A stretch of DNA of 64,000 nucleotides. Origin: Alcaligenes pakistanensis. GTDB lineage: Bacteria > Pseudomonadota > Gammaproteobacteria > Burkholderiales > Burkholderiaceae_B. Shown one piece after another: positions 35,799 to 45,557 of the stretch. The translations under genes were made by a program, and so were the position numbers. Numbering within the stretch: position 1 is the first letter of the stretch; each line of letters begins with the position of its first letter. Location of the stretch: positions 914,888 to 978,887 of the forward strand of contig NZ_BMZN01000001.1 of the NCBI RefSeq assembly GCF_014652815.1, in the 5' to 3' direction. A model generated the notes under the pieces. It worked only from the letters and a program-made list of their open reading frames with translations, was not told the DNA's origin and did not search any database.

Positions 35799-37004
35799 CT
35801 AGGCGCGACGTCGATCAGCACCTTGTTGCAGCCATAACCAGCTCAGTAGACTGAGAAGCACGCTGACAAGCATAGCCGCTGACATACGCAAAGGCTGGCC
35901 ATAGACCCACGGCACCAGCCAGCCGCTGACCAAGGAAAACGTGGCCATCTGGCAAAACCCCAATAAGGACGCTGCCAGCCCTGCCCGGCTTGGCACTTGA
36001 ACCAAGATACGCAGGGTCACCACCGGCATGAGCATGGCCAGACCCGTTGTAAAAAAAGCAGGCAACAGGACAGCCCACGGCAGTGTAGGTAAAGACGAGC
36101 TGGTCAGATACAGGGTATAGGCCACACAACTACCCAGCATCAAACCATAGGCGCAACATATTATTCTGGTGTCGCTCCAACGCTTAGCCAAGTGGGCAGA
36201 AGCCAAGGCACCTAACATGGCACCAATCACCAAAGGTACAAACAGCACGGCGAAGGCGGTTTCGGGCAGCTTCAAGGTATGAGAAATAAAGTCGGGGGCT
36301 GCACCAATCAGAAAGGCCTGCGCACCGACCAGCAAACTTAAGGCCAAGCTCATTCCCATAAAAGGAAGATCACGCAGCAAGAGCCCAAGCTCGGTACGCA
36401 ACTGAGGCCAAGCCAGGGGCTGACGTTTCGCACTGGCTAGCGTTTCCGGCAAATGCTGCAGGCATAGCCAGCAAGCCAAAGCCGCCAAGCTTGCCAGCAT
36501 CCAGAACACAGGGCGCCAGCCCCAATGTGCAATCAACTGCCCGCCCACAATCGGTGCCAATGCGGGCGACACATTAAAAACCACGACGATATAGGACAGG
36601 GTTCGCCGCGCCAGATCGCCTTGGTAGCAATCCCGTACTATGGCTTGCCCAATTACCAAACCGGCACCCGCGGACGCGCCTTGCAGCACCCTGCCAGCCA
36701 TCAGCCAGTTCAATTCAGGAGCCAAAGCGGCCATCACCGAACCGGCGATATACACAAGCAACGACGCCAGGATCACAGGTTTGCGTCCCCAGGCATCCGA
36801 CAAGGTACCGTGCAGCAACAACATCGCTGCATAGGCGGACATGTACACGCCCAGGGTCTGTTGCACGCTTTCCGGCGGCACATTGAACTCTCGTTCCAGG
36901 GCGCTGAAAGCAGGTAGATAAGCGTCAATCGTGGCAGGAGCAACGCAGGCCAGCAGGCCCAAAATCAACACCATCACGGGATATGGGGGTAGTGAGGAAG
37001 GCAA
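35799..37004 (-). CDS. MFS transporter of the Bcr/CflA drug efflux family
   Basis: The 401-residue protein with 12 membrane segments shows the family pattern TIDAYLPAFSALEREFNVPPESVQQTLGVYMSAYAAMLLLHGTLSDAWGRKPVI, then GASAGAGLVIGQAIVRDCYQGDLARRTLSYI. In this position, between a siderophore receptor and a PchR-like regulator, it may move the siderophore itself or a breakdown product. That is inferred from context only; the family is otherwise known for drug export. Confidence 0.85.
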   Translation of the reverse strand: MPSSLPPYPVMVLILGLLACVAPATIDAYLPAFSALEREFNVPPESVQQTLGVYMSAYAAMLLLHGTLSDAWGRKPVILASLLVYIAGSVMAALAPELNWLMAGRVLQGASAGAGLVIGQAIVRDCYQGDLARRTLSYIVVVFNVSPALAPIVGGQLIAHWGWRPVFWMLASLAALACWLCLQHLPETLASAKRQPLAWPQLRTELGLLLRDLPFMGMSLALSLLVGAQAFLIGAAPDFISHTLKLPETAFAVLFVPLVIGAMLGALASAHLAKRWSDTRIICCAYGLMLGSCVAYTLYLTSSSLPTLPWAVLLPAFFTTGLAMLMPVVTLRILVQVPSRAGLAASLLGFCQMATFSLVSGWLVPWVYGQPLRMSAAMLVSVLLSLLSWLWLQQGADRRRA

Positions 37005-37136
37005 TACGGCTCAGTCTGAAACGGAAAAAAATACCCTATAAAGAGCGACCCTCTTTCAGAATGACTGATGCGAGTCGGGCTGGGGAATGCCAAATGCCTA
37101 AAGAGCTTTGAGCAATGACAAAGCGGCCCAGCCGCC

Positions 37137-38081
37137 TCAGTTCAACTCGCTGGGAGAAATACCGTAGCGTTCTCGAAAAGCCGTGGCAAAGTTGGTGGCA
37201 TGGCGGTATCCCACAAAATGAGCCGCCTGCTGCACGCTCCAACCTTGAGCCAAGTAGTCTCGCGCCAATTCCAAGCGACGTTCACGCAGCCAAGCAAATA
37301 CCGAACATTGATACGTCGCCTGAAACTTCACCCGCAACGTACTTGGGCTCATGCAAGCCAACTTGGCCAGATCCGCCAAGCTGTGATCTTCACCCGGCGC
37401 GTTATAGAGACGCTCTCGTACCCGTTCCAGCAGCTGTCGATCACGGGCCATTGCAGGAGAATCTTTGGCTGGCTTGTAGGTCATACCATCCAAAGCATGG
37501 GCCAGCACTTGCAGGCTGACACCTTCCAATAGCAGATGGTGCATAGCGCCCTGCCAAGGGCTGTCTATCAGTTGCTCCAGCGTATTCAGCAAATGAGGGG
37601 GGACTGTCCATTGCTGCATACGCAGCCCGGACGGTCCCATCAGTTTGGCCAGCATATCGACCAAGCGCGGGTCATCCACACTTTCCGCTGAGCCCAAGGA
37701 AATATTGATGCTGCGCAGGCGCTGCCCGGCAGGATGCACGCCCGTCATGGTGACCGCATCGCTATGTGCAATACTGACCCCGCTTTGCGCCACCAGACTA
37801 AGCTTGTCCTGGCTGGCAAGCTGAGCTTGCGCCCGGCCTTGCAGCATCACAATGGTAGAGAACTGCGGGGCGGTGATCGAACTGGACTCGTAATGATGGT
37901 GCGCCACAATATCCGAGAGCACGAGTTTGATACCCGGCCGGACCTCATAGTGCTGCACTCGCCCTTCGGCAATGCAGAGCTGCTCCCTACCCCGATCCGG
38001 GCCTTCGTAATAGGGCAGACGATAGCGGAATCCAGCAGGACTGCCGAGTCGGTCAAAGTCCGATACCGTGAATCTGATCAT
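37137..38081 (-). CDS. AraC family regulator, PchR-like
   Basis: The 314-residue protein has an N-terminal ligand domain and a C-terminal AraC double helix-turn-helix (HSLADLAKLACMSPSTLRVKFQATYQCSVFAWLRERRLELARDYLAQGWSVQQAAHFVGYRHATNFATAFRERYGISPSEL). The ending and the N-terminal style match PchR, which activates siderophore receptor genes when it binds the ferric siderophore. Its position 3' of the MFS and receptor genes and its own Fur-box-like site support that role. Confidence 0.88.
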   Translation of the reverse strand: MIRFTVSDFDRLGSPAGFRYRLPYYEGPDRGREQLCIAEGRVQHYEVRPGIKLVLSDIVAHHHYESSSITAPQFSTIVMLQGRAQAQLASQDKLSLVAQSGVSIAHSDAVTMTGVHPAGQRLRSINISLGSAESVDDPRLVDMLAKLMGPSGLRMQQWTVPPHLLNTLEQLIDSPWQGAMHHLLLEGVSLQVLAHALDGMTYKPAKDSPAMARDRQLLERVRERLYNAPGEDHSLADLAKLACMSPSTLRVKFQATYQCSVFAWLRERRLELARDYLAQGWSVQQAAHFVGYRHATNFATAFRERYGISPSELN

Positions 38082-38172
38082 GGGAGTGTAGACAGAAAGC
38101 TGCCCTTACCAAGCTCGTACCAGGTGTAAGGCAGTAGAGTGAATTGCGACTGTAAAGTATAAAAAGCCAATT

Positions 38173-38191
38173 GAGAATAGCACACATTATC
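38173..38191 (-). promoter_or_regulatory. Candidate Fur box upstream of the PchR-like gene
   Basis: GAGAATAGCACACATTATC matches the 19-bp Fur consensus GATAATGATAATCATTATC at 13 positions. It lies about 90 bp upstream of the araC-type start codon. Confidence 0.5.
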
Positions 38192-38418
38192 AACTATATG
38201 ACGACTTTCAAAAGCTGAGAACACCCTACAACAGCCTTGAATTAACACGGTTTTATTCCGCCACCGCAGCCCTAAGGCTGGCCACTGCATCAGTGATCCA
38301 CACACTGATCCACCTCTATTTCCAAACGATTTATTATCAATACAGCAAGAATCAAGTAAAACAGCGGAAAGATACAACCACCTTTTTTCAGCCCTCTTAT
38401 CGCTCCGTATTTCCAAGC
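38192..38418. other. Gap upstream of a small membrane protein gene
   Basis: No gene, RNA or clear promoter hexamers are recognised here. The frame of the next gene is open through most of this stretch but has no ribosome site before 38419. Confidence 0.35.
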
Positions 38419-38673
38419 ATGAATCCCAGCCCTGCCTGCCACTTTAAAGCCATCCTTATTCTGATTATTGTTTCTATCTTGGCAGGTTTTTTCTGGTGGC
38501 TTTTTTACGAGCGCTATTACCAATATAAAGAGTGCATAGAAGCAGCCGCTTCCAGCTGCCTGACTGCACAGGGAGACAACCTGACCAGTGGCGGCATGCT
38601 ATGGGCTGCCCCGGCCATGCTTCTTAGCGGCCTCGCACTTTACTACCTGGCAAGAGTAATTCGCCAGCACTAG
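38419..38673 (+). CDS. Small membrane protein of unknown function
   Basis: The 84-residue protein has two hydrophobic segments (FKAILILIIVSILAGFFWWLF and LWAAPAMLLSGLALYYLA) joined by a short loop with two cysteines (YKECIEAAASSCLTAQ). The cysteines would face the periplasm if the N-terminus is inside. The ATG has only a weak AAGC-type upstream site, and the frame continues 5' from it. No homologue is recognised and it has no operon partner. Confidence 0.5.
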   Translation: MNPSPACHFKAILILIIVSILAGFFWWLFYERYYQYKECIEAAASSCLTAQGDNLTSGGMLWAAPAMLLSGLALYYLARVIRQH

Positions 38674-38772
38674 GCCCGGTACCCGTAACGCCTTATTCCA
38701 ATCTGTCCGAAAAACCATCTGCGCTTAGAACCAGAGCATTAGGCCCGCACAATCAGCTTATATGCATCCTGC

Positions 38773-38778
38773 TATAAT
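38773..38778 (+). promoter_or_regulatory. Probable -10 of the fdo operon
   Basis: TATAAT, 57 bp upstream of the fdoG ATG, in the context TGCTATAATG. No good -35 is seen, so an activator may be needed. Confidence 0.45.
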
Positions 38779-38834
38779 GCGACCCGGCAATTAGTGATCC
38801 TTTTGCCATACCACTTTTTTCAAGAAAATCATTC

Positions 38835-41800
38835 ATGAATAACACCGTGCCAAGTTTTGGTCGGCGTCAGTTTCTCAAAATTCTTGGTGCTGGGGCAGCT
38901 GCGCTGTCTGCGACCGCGATGGGACTGTCGACAGCCGCCGCTCAAGTTCCCGCAGCCGTTCGGCCTTACAAGCTCCTGCGCGCCAAAGAGACTCGCAACA
39001 ACTGTACGTACTGTTCGGTCGGTTGCGGCATCCTCATGTACTCGATGGGCGATGGCTCCAAGAATGCGAAACCCCGTATCTTTCATATAGAAGGCGACCC
39101 GGATCACCCGGTCAGCCGTGGCTCACTCTGTCCTAAAGGCGCAGGCCTGTTGGATATGATCCATTCCAAGAACCGACTCCTGCACCCCGAATACCGGGCG
39201 CCCGGTTCCAAGGAATGGGTCAAGATCAGCTGGGACGACGCAACCAAACGGATTGCCCGCCTCTTGAAAGACGACCGCGACGCCAACTTCATTGCCAAGA
39301 ACGAACGAGGCCAAGTGGTAAACCGCTGGCTGTCCTCGGGCTTTCTGGCCTCTTCTGCCGCATCCAATGAAACCGGCTTGCTGGATTTCAAATTCACTCG
39401 TGCCCTGGGTATGTTGGGGATCGACTGTCAGGCGCGGCTCTGTCACGCTCCCACAGTCTCGGCTTTAGCGCCCAGCTTTGGGCGCGGTGCCATGACCAAT
39501 CACTGGGTGGACATCAAGAACGCCAACGTGGTGATTGTGATGGGCGGTAACCCCGCCGAAGCACACCCGGTCGGCTTCAAATGGGTGATCGAGGCCAAGA
39601 TCAAGAACAAGGCCAAGGTCATCGTGGTGGACCCGCGCTTTAACCGTACTGCTGCGGTTGCGGACATCTTTTCGCCGATCCGCGCCGGTTCCGACACGGC
39701 CTTTTTGATGGGCATGGTGCGCTGGCTGCTGGAGAACGACAAGATTCAGCACGACTACGTGCGCTCCTATACCAACGCCAGCCTGATTGTGCGTGACGAC
39801 TTCGCCTTCGACGAAGGCGTGTTCTCCGGCTTTAACCCACAAACCAAGGTGTACGACAAATCCACCTGGACCTACGCCCTGGATGAAAGCGGCGAGGTGA
39901 TGCGCGACATGAGCATGACGCATCCCCGCTCCGTGCTGCAGTTATTGAAAGCGCACGTGGATCGCTACACCCCCGAAGTGGTGGAAAACATTACCGGTGT
40001 CAAACAAGCCGACTTCCTGCAGATTGCCGAAGTCATCGGCTCCTGTTCGGCCAAAAACAGAACCCTGACCTGGCTCTATGCCTTGGGTTGGACACACCAC
40101 ACCGGCGGTGCACAGATTATTCGTGGTGCGGCCATGATTCAGCTGTTGCTGGGCAATATTGGCATGGCGGGGGGCGGCGTGAACGCCCTGCGCGGTCACT
40201 CCAATATTCAGGGCTATACCGACCTGGGCCTGCTGTCTTTGCGTGTGCCCGGCTATATGAATCTGCCTTCAGACAGCCAGCAAACTCTAGCGCAATATCT
40301 GGACGAAACCACGCCCAAAGATGTCTTGCCCGGACAGGTCAATTACTGGAAGCACACGCCAAAGTTCTTCATCTCTTTGCTGAAGAATCTGTACGGCAAG
40401 CACGCCACACCAGACAACGACTTTGCCTTTGACATGCTGCCCAAATGGGATCGCAGCTACGACATGCTGGCCTACTTCGACATGATGTACGAGGGCAAGG
40501 TCAACGGTTACTTCGCGCAAGGCTTCAACCCGCTGGCCGCCATGCCAGACAAGAACAAGACCTCCAAGGCGCTGTCCAAGCTGAAATTCCTGGTTATCGT
40601 GGACCCGCTGGTCACCGAGACCTCGAACTTCTGGCGCAATGAAGGCCAGTTCAACGACGTCAAGACCGAAGAAATCATGACGGAGGTGTTCCGCCTGCCA
40701 TCTAACTGCTTTGCGGAAGAAGACGGTTCCATCGTGAACTCGGGCCGCTGGTTGCAATGGCACTACGCTGGACAAGAGCCTCCAGGTATTGCTCGTCACG
40801 ACCCCAATATTCTGGGCGAAATCATGATGGAACTACGCCGCCTGTACGAAGAAGAAGGCGGAGCCTGTCCTGAGCAAGTTCTGAGCATGACGTGGGACAC
40901 GGATACCTATCACGACCCCCATTTCCCGCATCCGGAAGAAGTCGCCAAAGAAGCCAATGGCTATGCGCTGGCTGATGTCTTTGACGAGAGTGGCAAGCAG
41001 ATCCTGCGCAAGGGCCAATTGTTGGACAGCTTCGCGCAATTGCGCGACGACGGCACCACGCAAAGCTATTGCTGGGTGTTTGCCGGCTCCTGGACGGACA
41101 AGGGTAACCAGATGGCCAACCGGGACAATACTGATACTGGCCTGGGCAACACCCCCGGCTGGGCCTGGGCTTGGCCTGCCAACCGGCGCATTCTGTACAA
41201 CCGCGCCTCTATGGATGAAATGGGCAACCCCTGGGATGCTCAACGTCAAATCCTGCACTGGGATGGCAAGCAATGGACCGGAGCCGATGTACCTGACTTT
41301 CCGGCCAACCTGCCTCCTGGCAGTCCTGCTACGCCCTTCATCATGCTGCCTGAAGGTCTGGGCCGCTTGTTCTCGGAAAAAGGCATTAATGATGGCCCCT
41401 TCCCAGAGCATTACGAGCCGGTAGAAAGCCCCATCGCCAAAAACCCGCTGCATGAAAAGGTGACGCATAACCCGACGGCGCGGATTCTGTCCAACGATGC
41501 TGAACGGATGGGGAATCGTCACGACTACCCCTATGTAGCCACCACTTACTCCATCACCGAGTTGTTCCGGCACTGGACCAAGCACTCCTACCTGAATGCC
41601 ATGTTGCAGCCTGAACAATTCGTGGAAATTGGCGAGCAACTGGCCGCTGAAAAAGACATTAAGCACGGCGACACCGTCAAAATAACGACCAAACGCGGCT
41701 ACATCACCGCCAAGGCCGTGGTCACCAAACGCATGCGCACCTTGACCGTAGCCGGTCAGCAAGTGCAGCAAATTGGTATCCCCTGTCACTGGGGCTTTGA

Positions 41801-41927
41801 AGGTGAAACCCGCAAAGGCTTTCTGGCCAATACTCTGGCTCCCGGCGTGGGCGATGCCAATACGCAAACACCGGAGTTCAAAGCCTTTCTGGTCAACGTC
41901 GAGAAAATGCAGGGAGCCACGGCATGA
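38835..41927 (+). CDS. fdoG: Formate dehydrogenase-O/N type major subunit, cysteine form
   Basis: This catalytic molybdenum/tungsten bis-MGD subunit oxidises formate to CO2 on the periplasmic side. The 1030-residue protein starts with a twin-arginine signal ([21 protein letters not shown]). A [4Fe-4S] site follows ([11 protein letters not shown] to SLCPKGAG), then the MGD-binding domains ([29 protein letters not shown]). The active-site codon is TGT (39441-39443, Cys203, in [24 protein letters not shown]), where E. coli FdnG and FdoG have UGA for selenocysteine. It is the first gene of fdoGHI-fdhE, with 4-bp overlap to fdoH. Confidence 0.96.
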   Translation: MNNTVPSFGRRQFLKILGAGAAALSATAMGLSTAAAQVPAAVRPYKLLRAKETRNNCTYCSVGCGILMYSMGDGSKNAKPRIFHIEGDPDHPVSRGSLCPKGAGLLDMIHSKNRLLHPEYRAPGSKEWVKISWDDATKRIARLLKDDRDANFIAKNERGQVVNRWLSSGFLASSAASNETGLLDFKFTRALGMLGIDCQARLCHAPTVSALAPSFGRGAMTNHWVDIKNANVVIVMGGNPAEAHPVGFKWVIEAKIKNKAKVIVVDPRFNRTAAVADIFSPIRAGSDTAFLMGMVRWLLENDKIQHDYVRSYTNASLIVRDDFAFDEGVFSGFNPQTKVYDKSTWTYALDESGEVMRDMSMTHPRSVLQLLKAHVDRYTPEVVENITGVKQADFLQIAEVIGSCSAKNRTLTWLYALGWTHHTGGAQIIRGAAMIQLLLGNIGMAGGGVNALRGHSNIQGYTDLGLLSLRVPGYMNLPSDSQQTLAQYLDETTPKDVLPGQVNYWKHTPKFFISLLKNLYGKHATPDNDFAFDMLPKWDRSYDMLAYFDMMYEGKVNGYFAQGFNPLAAMPDKNKTSKALSKLKFLVIVDPLVTETSNFWRNEGQFNDVKTEEIMTEVFRLPSNCFAEEDGSIVNSGRWLQWHYAGQEPPGIARHDPNILGEIMMELRRLYEEEGGACPEQVLSMTWDTDTYHDPHFPHPEEVAKEANGYALADVFDESGKQILRKGQLLDSFAQLRDDGTTQSYCWVFAGSWTDKGNQMANRDNTDTGLGNTPGWAWAWPANRRILYNRASMDEMGNPWDAQRQILHWDGKQWTGADVPDFPANLPPGSPATPFIMLPEGLGRLFSEKGINDGPFPEHYEPVESPIAKNPLHEKVTHNPTARILSNDAERMGNRHDYPYVATTYSITELFRHWTKHSYLNAMLQPEQFVEIGEQLAAEKDIKHGDTVKITTKRGYITAKAVVTKRMRTLTVAGQQVQQIGIPCHWGFEGETRKGFLANTLAPGVGDANTQTPEFKAFLVNVEKMQGATA

Positions 41928-42856
41928 ATTCGCAAAACATAGTGCGCCGCTCGGCCACCAACTCCGTCACGCCTGCACCGCAGATACGTGACCACCAGAT
42001 GGAAGTCGCCAAGCTGATTGACGTGTCCATCTGCATCGGCTGCAAAGCCTGTCAGGTTGCCTGCAATGAGTGGAACGACTTGCGTGGCGAAGTGGAAGAG
42101 AACGTCGGGGTCTACGATAACCCCCGCGATCTGAGCCCCGACAGCTGGACCTTGATGCGTTTCACCGAACACGAGGACGAGGCCGGCAAGCTGGAGTGGC
42201 TGATCCGCAAAGACGGCTGCATGCACTGCGAAGACCCCGGTTGCCTGAAAGCCTGCCCGGTTCCAGGCGCGATTGTTCAATATGCCAACGGCATTGTGGA
42301 TTTCCAGTCGGACCTGTGTGTGGGTTGCGGTTACTGCGTGGCTGGCTGTCCTTTCGATGTGCCGCGCATTTCCAAGAAAGATAATAAAGCCTACAAATGC
42401 ACGCTGTGCTCGGACCGCGTTAGCGTGGGCCAAGCACCTGCTTGCGCGAAAACCTGCCCGACCGGCGCCATTGCCTTTGGCTCCAAAGAGGAAATGAAGG
42501 ATCTGGCGCTAAGCCGTATTGAGGACTTGAACGAGCGCGGTTATGAAAACGCCGGTCTCTACGATCCTCAAGGAGTAGGCGGCACCCACGTCATGTATGT
42601 GCTGCAACACGCTGATGACCCCCAACGCTATGCCGGTCTGCCCAAAGACCCGCAAATCAGCTCTGTCGTTGGTGGCTGGAAAGACGTACTCAAACCCGCT
42701 GCTGCCATCGCCGGAGCAGTTGCCGTAGCCGGTATGGCCGCCCACTTTATCGGTGTCGGCCCCAATAGCATCGACGAAGACGAAGAAGCACACGCAGACG
42801 AGCCGCAACAGGACAGCAAAGCAATTGAAGGAGGCGACCATGGCCAAGAAAAATAA
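41924..42856 (+). CDS. fdoH: Formate dehydrogenase iron-sulfur subunit
   Basis: This is the electron-transfer subunit with four [4Fe-4S] clusters. The 310-residue protein has [41 protein letters not shown] and the long-spaced last site [20 protein letters not shown]-terminal membrane helix ([19 protein letters not shown]) anchors it to the cytochrome subunit. The ATG overlaps the fdoG stop (ATGA). A 17-bp overlap with fdoI follows, with AAGGAGG inside the coding region. Confidence 0.97.
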   Translation: MNSQNIVRRSATNSVTPAPQIRDHQMEVAKLIDVSICIGCKACQVACNEWNDLRGEVEENVGVYDNPRDLSPDSWTLMRFTEHEDEAGKLEWLIRKDGCMHCEDPGCLKACPVPGAIVQYANGIVDFQSDLCVGCGYCVAGCPFDVPRISKKDNKAYKCTLCSDRVSVGQAPACAKTCPTGAIAFGSKEEMKDLALSRIEDLNERGYENAGLYDPQGVGGTHVMYVLQHADDPQRYAGLPKDPQISSVVGGWKDVLKPAAAIAGAVAVAGMAAHFIGVGPNSIDEDEEAHADEPQQDSKAIEGGDHGQEK

Positions 42857-43493
42857 TCTTGTTCTGCGCACCAAGTTTCCCGAGCGCCTGTGTCATTGGG
42901 CGGTCGTGCTGTGCTTTTTCCTGGCAGCAACATCGGGGCTGTCCTGGTTTTACCCGTCCTTTTCCTGGCTGAGCTCCTTTCTGGGCACACCGCAACTAGC
43001 TCGAGTGCTGCATCCCTTCCTGGGTATCGCGGTCTTCGCCGGGCTTTGCTATATGTTTGTGCGCTTTGTGAAGTACAACCTGCCCGCAAAAACCGACTTG
43101 ATTTGGTTTCGCAACGTCAAAAGCGTGGTGCTGAACAATGCCACACAGCCGTTGAGAATCGGTAAATACAATGCCGGCCAGAAAGTGCTGTTTTGGTTGA
43201 TCATGCTCTCGATTGTCACGCTGTTGGTATCGGGCCTGATCATGTGGCGGGCTTACTTTGCAGAGTTCTTTTCCATCCCTGTGTTGCGGCTGGCTATCCT
43301 AATTCATTCAGTGGCCGGAATTGGTTTGATTCTGTTGATCCTGGGTCATATCTATCTGGCTATCTGGGTGCGTGGCTCTATCACTGGCATGGTGACAGGC
43401 TATGTCTCCAAGGCCTGGATCCGTCATCACCATGACCGCTGGCATGAAGAACTTAAGGCTAAAGACACCGACGTTAAGGAAGGCAAAGCATGA
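42840..43493 (+). CDS. fdoI: Formate dehydrogenase cytochrome b556 subunit
   Basis: This membrane cytochrome b passes electrons from the iron-sulfur subunit to quinone. The 217-residue protein has four membrane helices with heme-ligand histidines in [39 protein letters not shown]. The ATG at 42840 (MAKKNNLVL) lies within the end of fdoH and is preceded by AAGGAGG. An upstream in-frame ATG at 42753 would overlap fdoH by 100 bp and has no ribosome site. It overlaps fdhE by 4 bp. Confidence 0.95.
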   Translation: MAKKNNLVLRTKFPERLCHWAVVLCFFLAATSGLSWFYPSFSWLSSFLGTPQLARVLHPFLGIAVFAGLCYMFVRFVKYNLPAKTDLIWFRNVKSVVLNNATQPLRIGKYNAGQKVLFWLIMLSIVTLLVSGLIMWRAYFAEFFSIPVLRLAILIHSVAGIGLILLILGHIYLAIWVRGSITGMVTGYVSKAWIRHHHDRWHEELKAKDTDVKEGKA

Positions 43494-44362
43494 AGGAAGT
43501 CCCTATCAGCCGCAGCGTTCCATCGGAAGAATCAACCCGGCATTTTGATCCGATCTTGCAGCCCGAATTGCATGAAATCTACACCGCTCGTGCTGCCCGA
43601 TTACACGAGTTGGCACAAGGACACGAGCTGCAAGCATATCTGCTCCTGGCTGCGACTATTGCCCAGGCACAGGCAACGGTTTCACAACAAAGCCATTCGG
43701 ATGCCACGGCAGTTGATCCCGTAGAAATTGCCCGTCAGGGCACCTGGGAAACCCATGTAAATGCCTTGCTTGCCCAGCTTGCTCCCGATGCTTCGGCCGC
43801 TATTAGCCCGCATCTGGATGCCCTTCGCGCCATGAGCTCTCAGGCTCGTCTGGATGCAGGTTTGGCTTTGGCCCAAAATCAGTTTGATGCCGTTTCCCCG
43901 GCACTGGCTCCCTTTCTTTGGGCCGCCTTGTCTCTGGAAGTGGCACTGGCTGCACGGGCAGTGCCTCTGCCCATCATCAATGACGAGGAATCCGCCAGTT
44001 GCCCGGTCTGCGGCAGTGCGCCTGTAGCCAGCCTGATCCACAAAGGCAGCCGCCAAGGCCTGCGCTATTTGCATTGCTCCCTGTGCGAGTGCGACTGGCA
44101 TATGGTTCGTGCCAAATGCACTAACTGCGCCGACGCCGGTGATCTGGACTACCTAAGCTTTGACACGACAGAAGCCATCGTACGTGCTGAGAGCTGCGGC
44201 CACTGCCATAGCTATCTGAAAGTCATCTCGCAGGAACGTGATCCCAATGCTGAAGCTGTTGCAGATGATTTGGCAACACTAGTGTTGGATGATGCAGCCA
44301 CGGAAGAAGGTTATGGACGCACGGGGCTCAATCCCTTTGCCCTTCCAGATCAGGCTCTATAG
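43490..44362 (+). CDS. fdhE: Formate dehydrogenase accessory protein FdhE
   Basis: FdhE is needed for assembly of respiratory formate dehydrogenases in the cytoplasm. The 290-residue protein has a helical N-terminal half and the C-terminal rubredoxin-like fold with [18 protein letters not shown] and CGHC. It is the last gene of the operon and overlaps fdoI by 4 bp. fdhD is not in this window. It ends 21 bp before a long terminator. Confidence 0.95.
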   Translation: MKEVPISRSVPSEESTRHFDPILQPELHEIYTARAARLHELAQGHELQAYLLLAATIAQAQATVSQQSHSDATAVDPVEIARQGTWETHVNALLAQLAPDASAAISPHLDALRAMSSQARLDAGLALAQNQFDAVSPALAPFLWAALSLEVALAARAVPLPIINDEESASCPVCGSAPVASLIHKGSRQGLRYLHCSLCECDWHMVRAKCTNCADAGDLDYLSFDTTEAIVRAESCGHCHSYLKVISQERDPNAEAVADDLATLVLDDAATEEGYGRTGLNPFALPDQAL

Positions 44363-44383
44363 ATAAAGAATCAGGCAGATATC

Positions 44384-44420
44384 AAAGCCTGGGTTTGCTC
44401 AATGCAGACTCAGGCTTTTT
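44384..44420 (+). terminator. Terminator of the fdo operon
   Basis: AAAGCCTG (44384-44391) pairs with CAGGCTTT (44411-44418). Inside it GTTTGC pairs with GCAGAC, and a T-run follows. The stem is long and strong. Confidence 0.88.
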
Positions 44421-44550
44421 CGCTTTTTACCCTGCTGCCAGAAGACAGCAGGCTGGCCGCTGCTTGCCTGTGCCGATAAACCCTAGGCCGCCTAATGATC
44501 TAGATACGATTTGTTTTCCGAGCGTTTGTTTCCTATTCTTCATCAAGCCC

Positions 44551-44569
44551 TATAATGGGAATCATTCCC
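44551..44569 (+). promoter_or_regulatory. Fur box overlapping the promoter of the esterase gene
   Basis: TATAATGGGAATCATTCCC matches GATAATGATAATCATTATC at 14 of 19 positions, and its first six bases double as a perfect -10. This overlap of -10 and operator is the standard layout for Fur repression. It is 27 bp before the start codon. Confidence 0.75.
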
Positions 44570-44595
44570 GTTTAGACTTCTATGATTTGACCTTG

Positions 44596-45507
44596 ATGAA
44601 GACTTCCCTGCCCCGCCTTCTGATCAGTGCCGCCACGCTCTGCCTGGCGTTCACGTTACCCGCCCACGCCCAACAAAGCCAAAGCACCCGGCCCTGGAAC
44701 GAAACCGTGGGGCCCACCATCGTGGAGCAGCAACAAAGCCTTTATCGTTTTGAAACGCTGGTCATGGCCTCGGAAGACGGCAAGCGGCATTACAAAATAC
44801 AGATAGGCACCCCAAACCGCCCGGCCCCTGCCCGCGGTTTTCCGGTGATCTATATGGTGGACGGCAATGCCGCCATGGCCAGCATTGATGTGGACGATCT
44901 GAAAACCATAGACGCGCTGTCAGCTCCGGTACTAGTGGCCATTGGCTACGACACCGAAGCCCGTCACGATGTGCTCGCCCGCTCCTTCGACTACACACCT
45001 CCCGTCACGGAAAACGGCGTCAGCAAAACAGTGGAAGTGCGGGGCCGTTTAGGTGGCGGTGCGGATATTTTTCTGGACTATATAGAAACGCATATCAAGC
45101 CCGCCGTAGAAGAACGTGAGCCTATTGATCGTTCGCGCCAAACGCTATGGGGTCACTCTTATGGTGGCCTGTTCACGCTGCACACCCTCTTTACCCATCC
45201 GGATCTGTACCAGCGTTACGTCGCGGGCGACCCTTCCCTGTGGTGGCACGACGGCATGTTGGTGAAGACCGCCCAGGCTTTTGATACCGCACTGGCCAAA
45301 GACAAGCAAATCGCCATCATGGTAGGTGGGCAACGCAGAAATACATCCATGAACAATGCGGCGACTCAATGGTCAACGCAGGATTATGCGAAACACTTGC
45401 AGGATGCAGGCCTGAACGTCAGCTATGAAAACTTTACCGAACTGAACCACGGACAAATGCTGGCCGCGTCGTTAAAACCTGCGCTGCGCATCGCTGCCCA
45501 GCCGTGA
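44596..45507 (+). CDS. Periplasmic alpha/beta esterase, IroE/Fes-like
   Basis: The 303-residue protein has a Sec signal peptide (MKTSLPRLLISAATLCLAF then TLPAHAQ) and the esterase D fold: VIYMVDGNAAMASI, VLVAIGYDT, the elbow GHSYGGLFTLHTLF (Ser188), FVAGDPSLWW-type sequence and a final His in ELNHGQML. Relatives trim ferric siderophores (enterobactin-type esterases). The strong Fur box supports a role in iron release from a siderophore. ATG 44596 is chosen over upstream in-frame starts because the signal peptide then begins at Met1. Confidence 0.82.
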   Translation: MKTSLPRLLISAATLCLAFTLPAHAQQSQSTRPWNETVGPTIVEQQQSLYRFETLVMASEDGKRHYKIQIGTPNRPAPARGFPVIYMVDGNAAMASIDVDDLKTIDALSAPVLVAIGYDTEARHDVLARSFDYTPPVTENGVSKTVEVRGRLGGGADIFLDYIETHIKPAVEEREPIDRSRQTLWGHSYGGLFTLHTLFTHPDLYQRYVAGDPSLWWHDGMLVKTAQAFDTALAKDKQIAIMVGGQRRNTSMNNAATQWSTQDYAKHLQDAGLNVSYENFTELNHGQMLAASLKPALRIAAQP

Positions 45508-45557
45508 TGTTTCTTATATAAAGACACCAAGGCTGTCAGCCTTATCCGAGCAGCCCA

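Noticed and set aside
39441-39443. UGA selenocysteine codon in fdoG
   Set aside because: The codon at the expected place is TGT, and the frame is open throughout without UGA.
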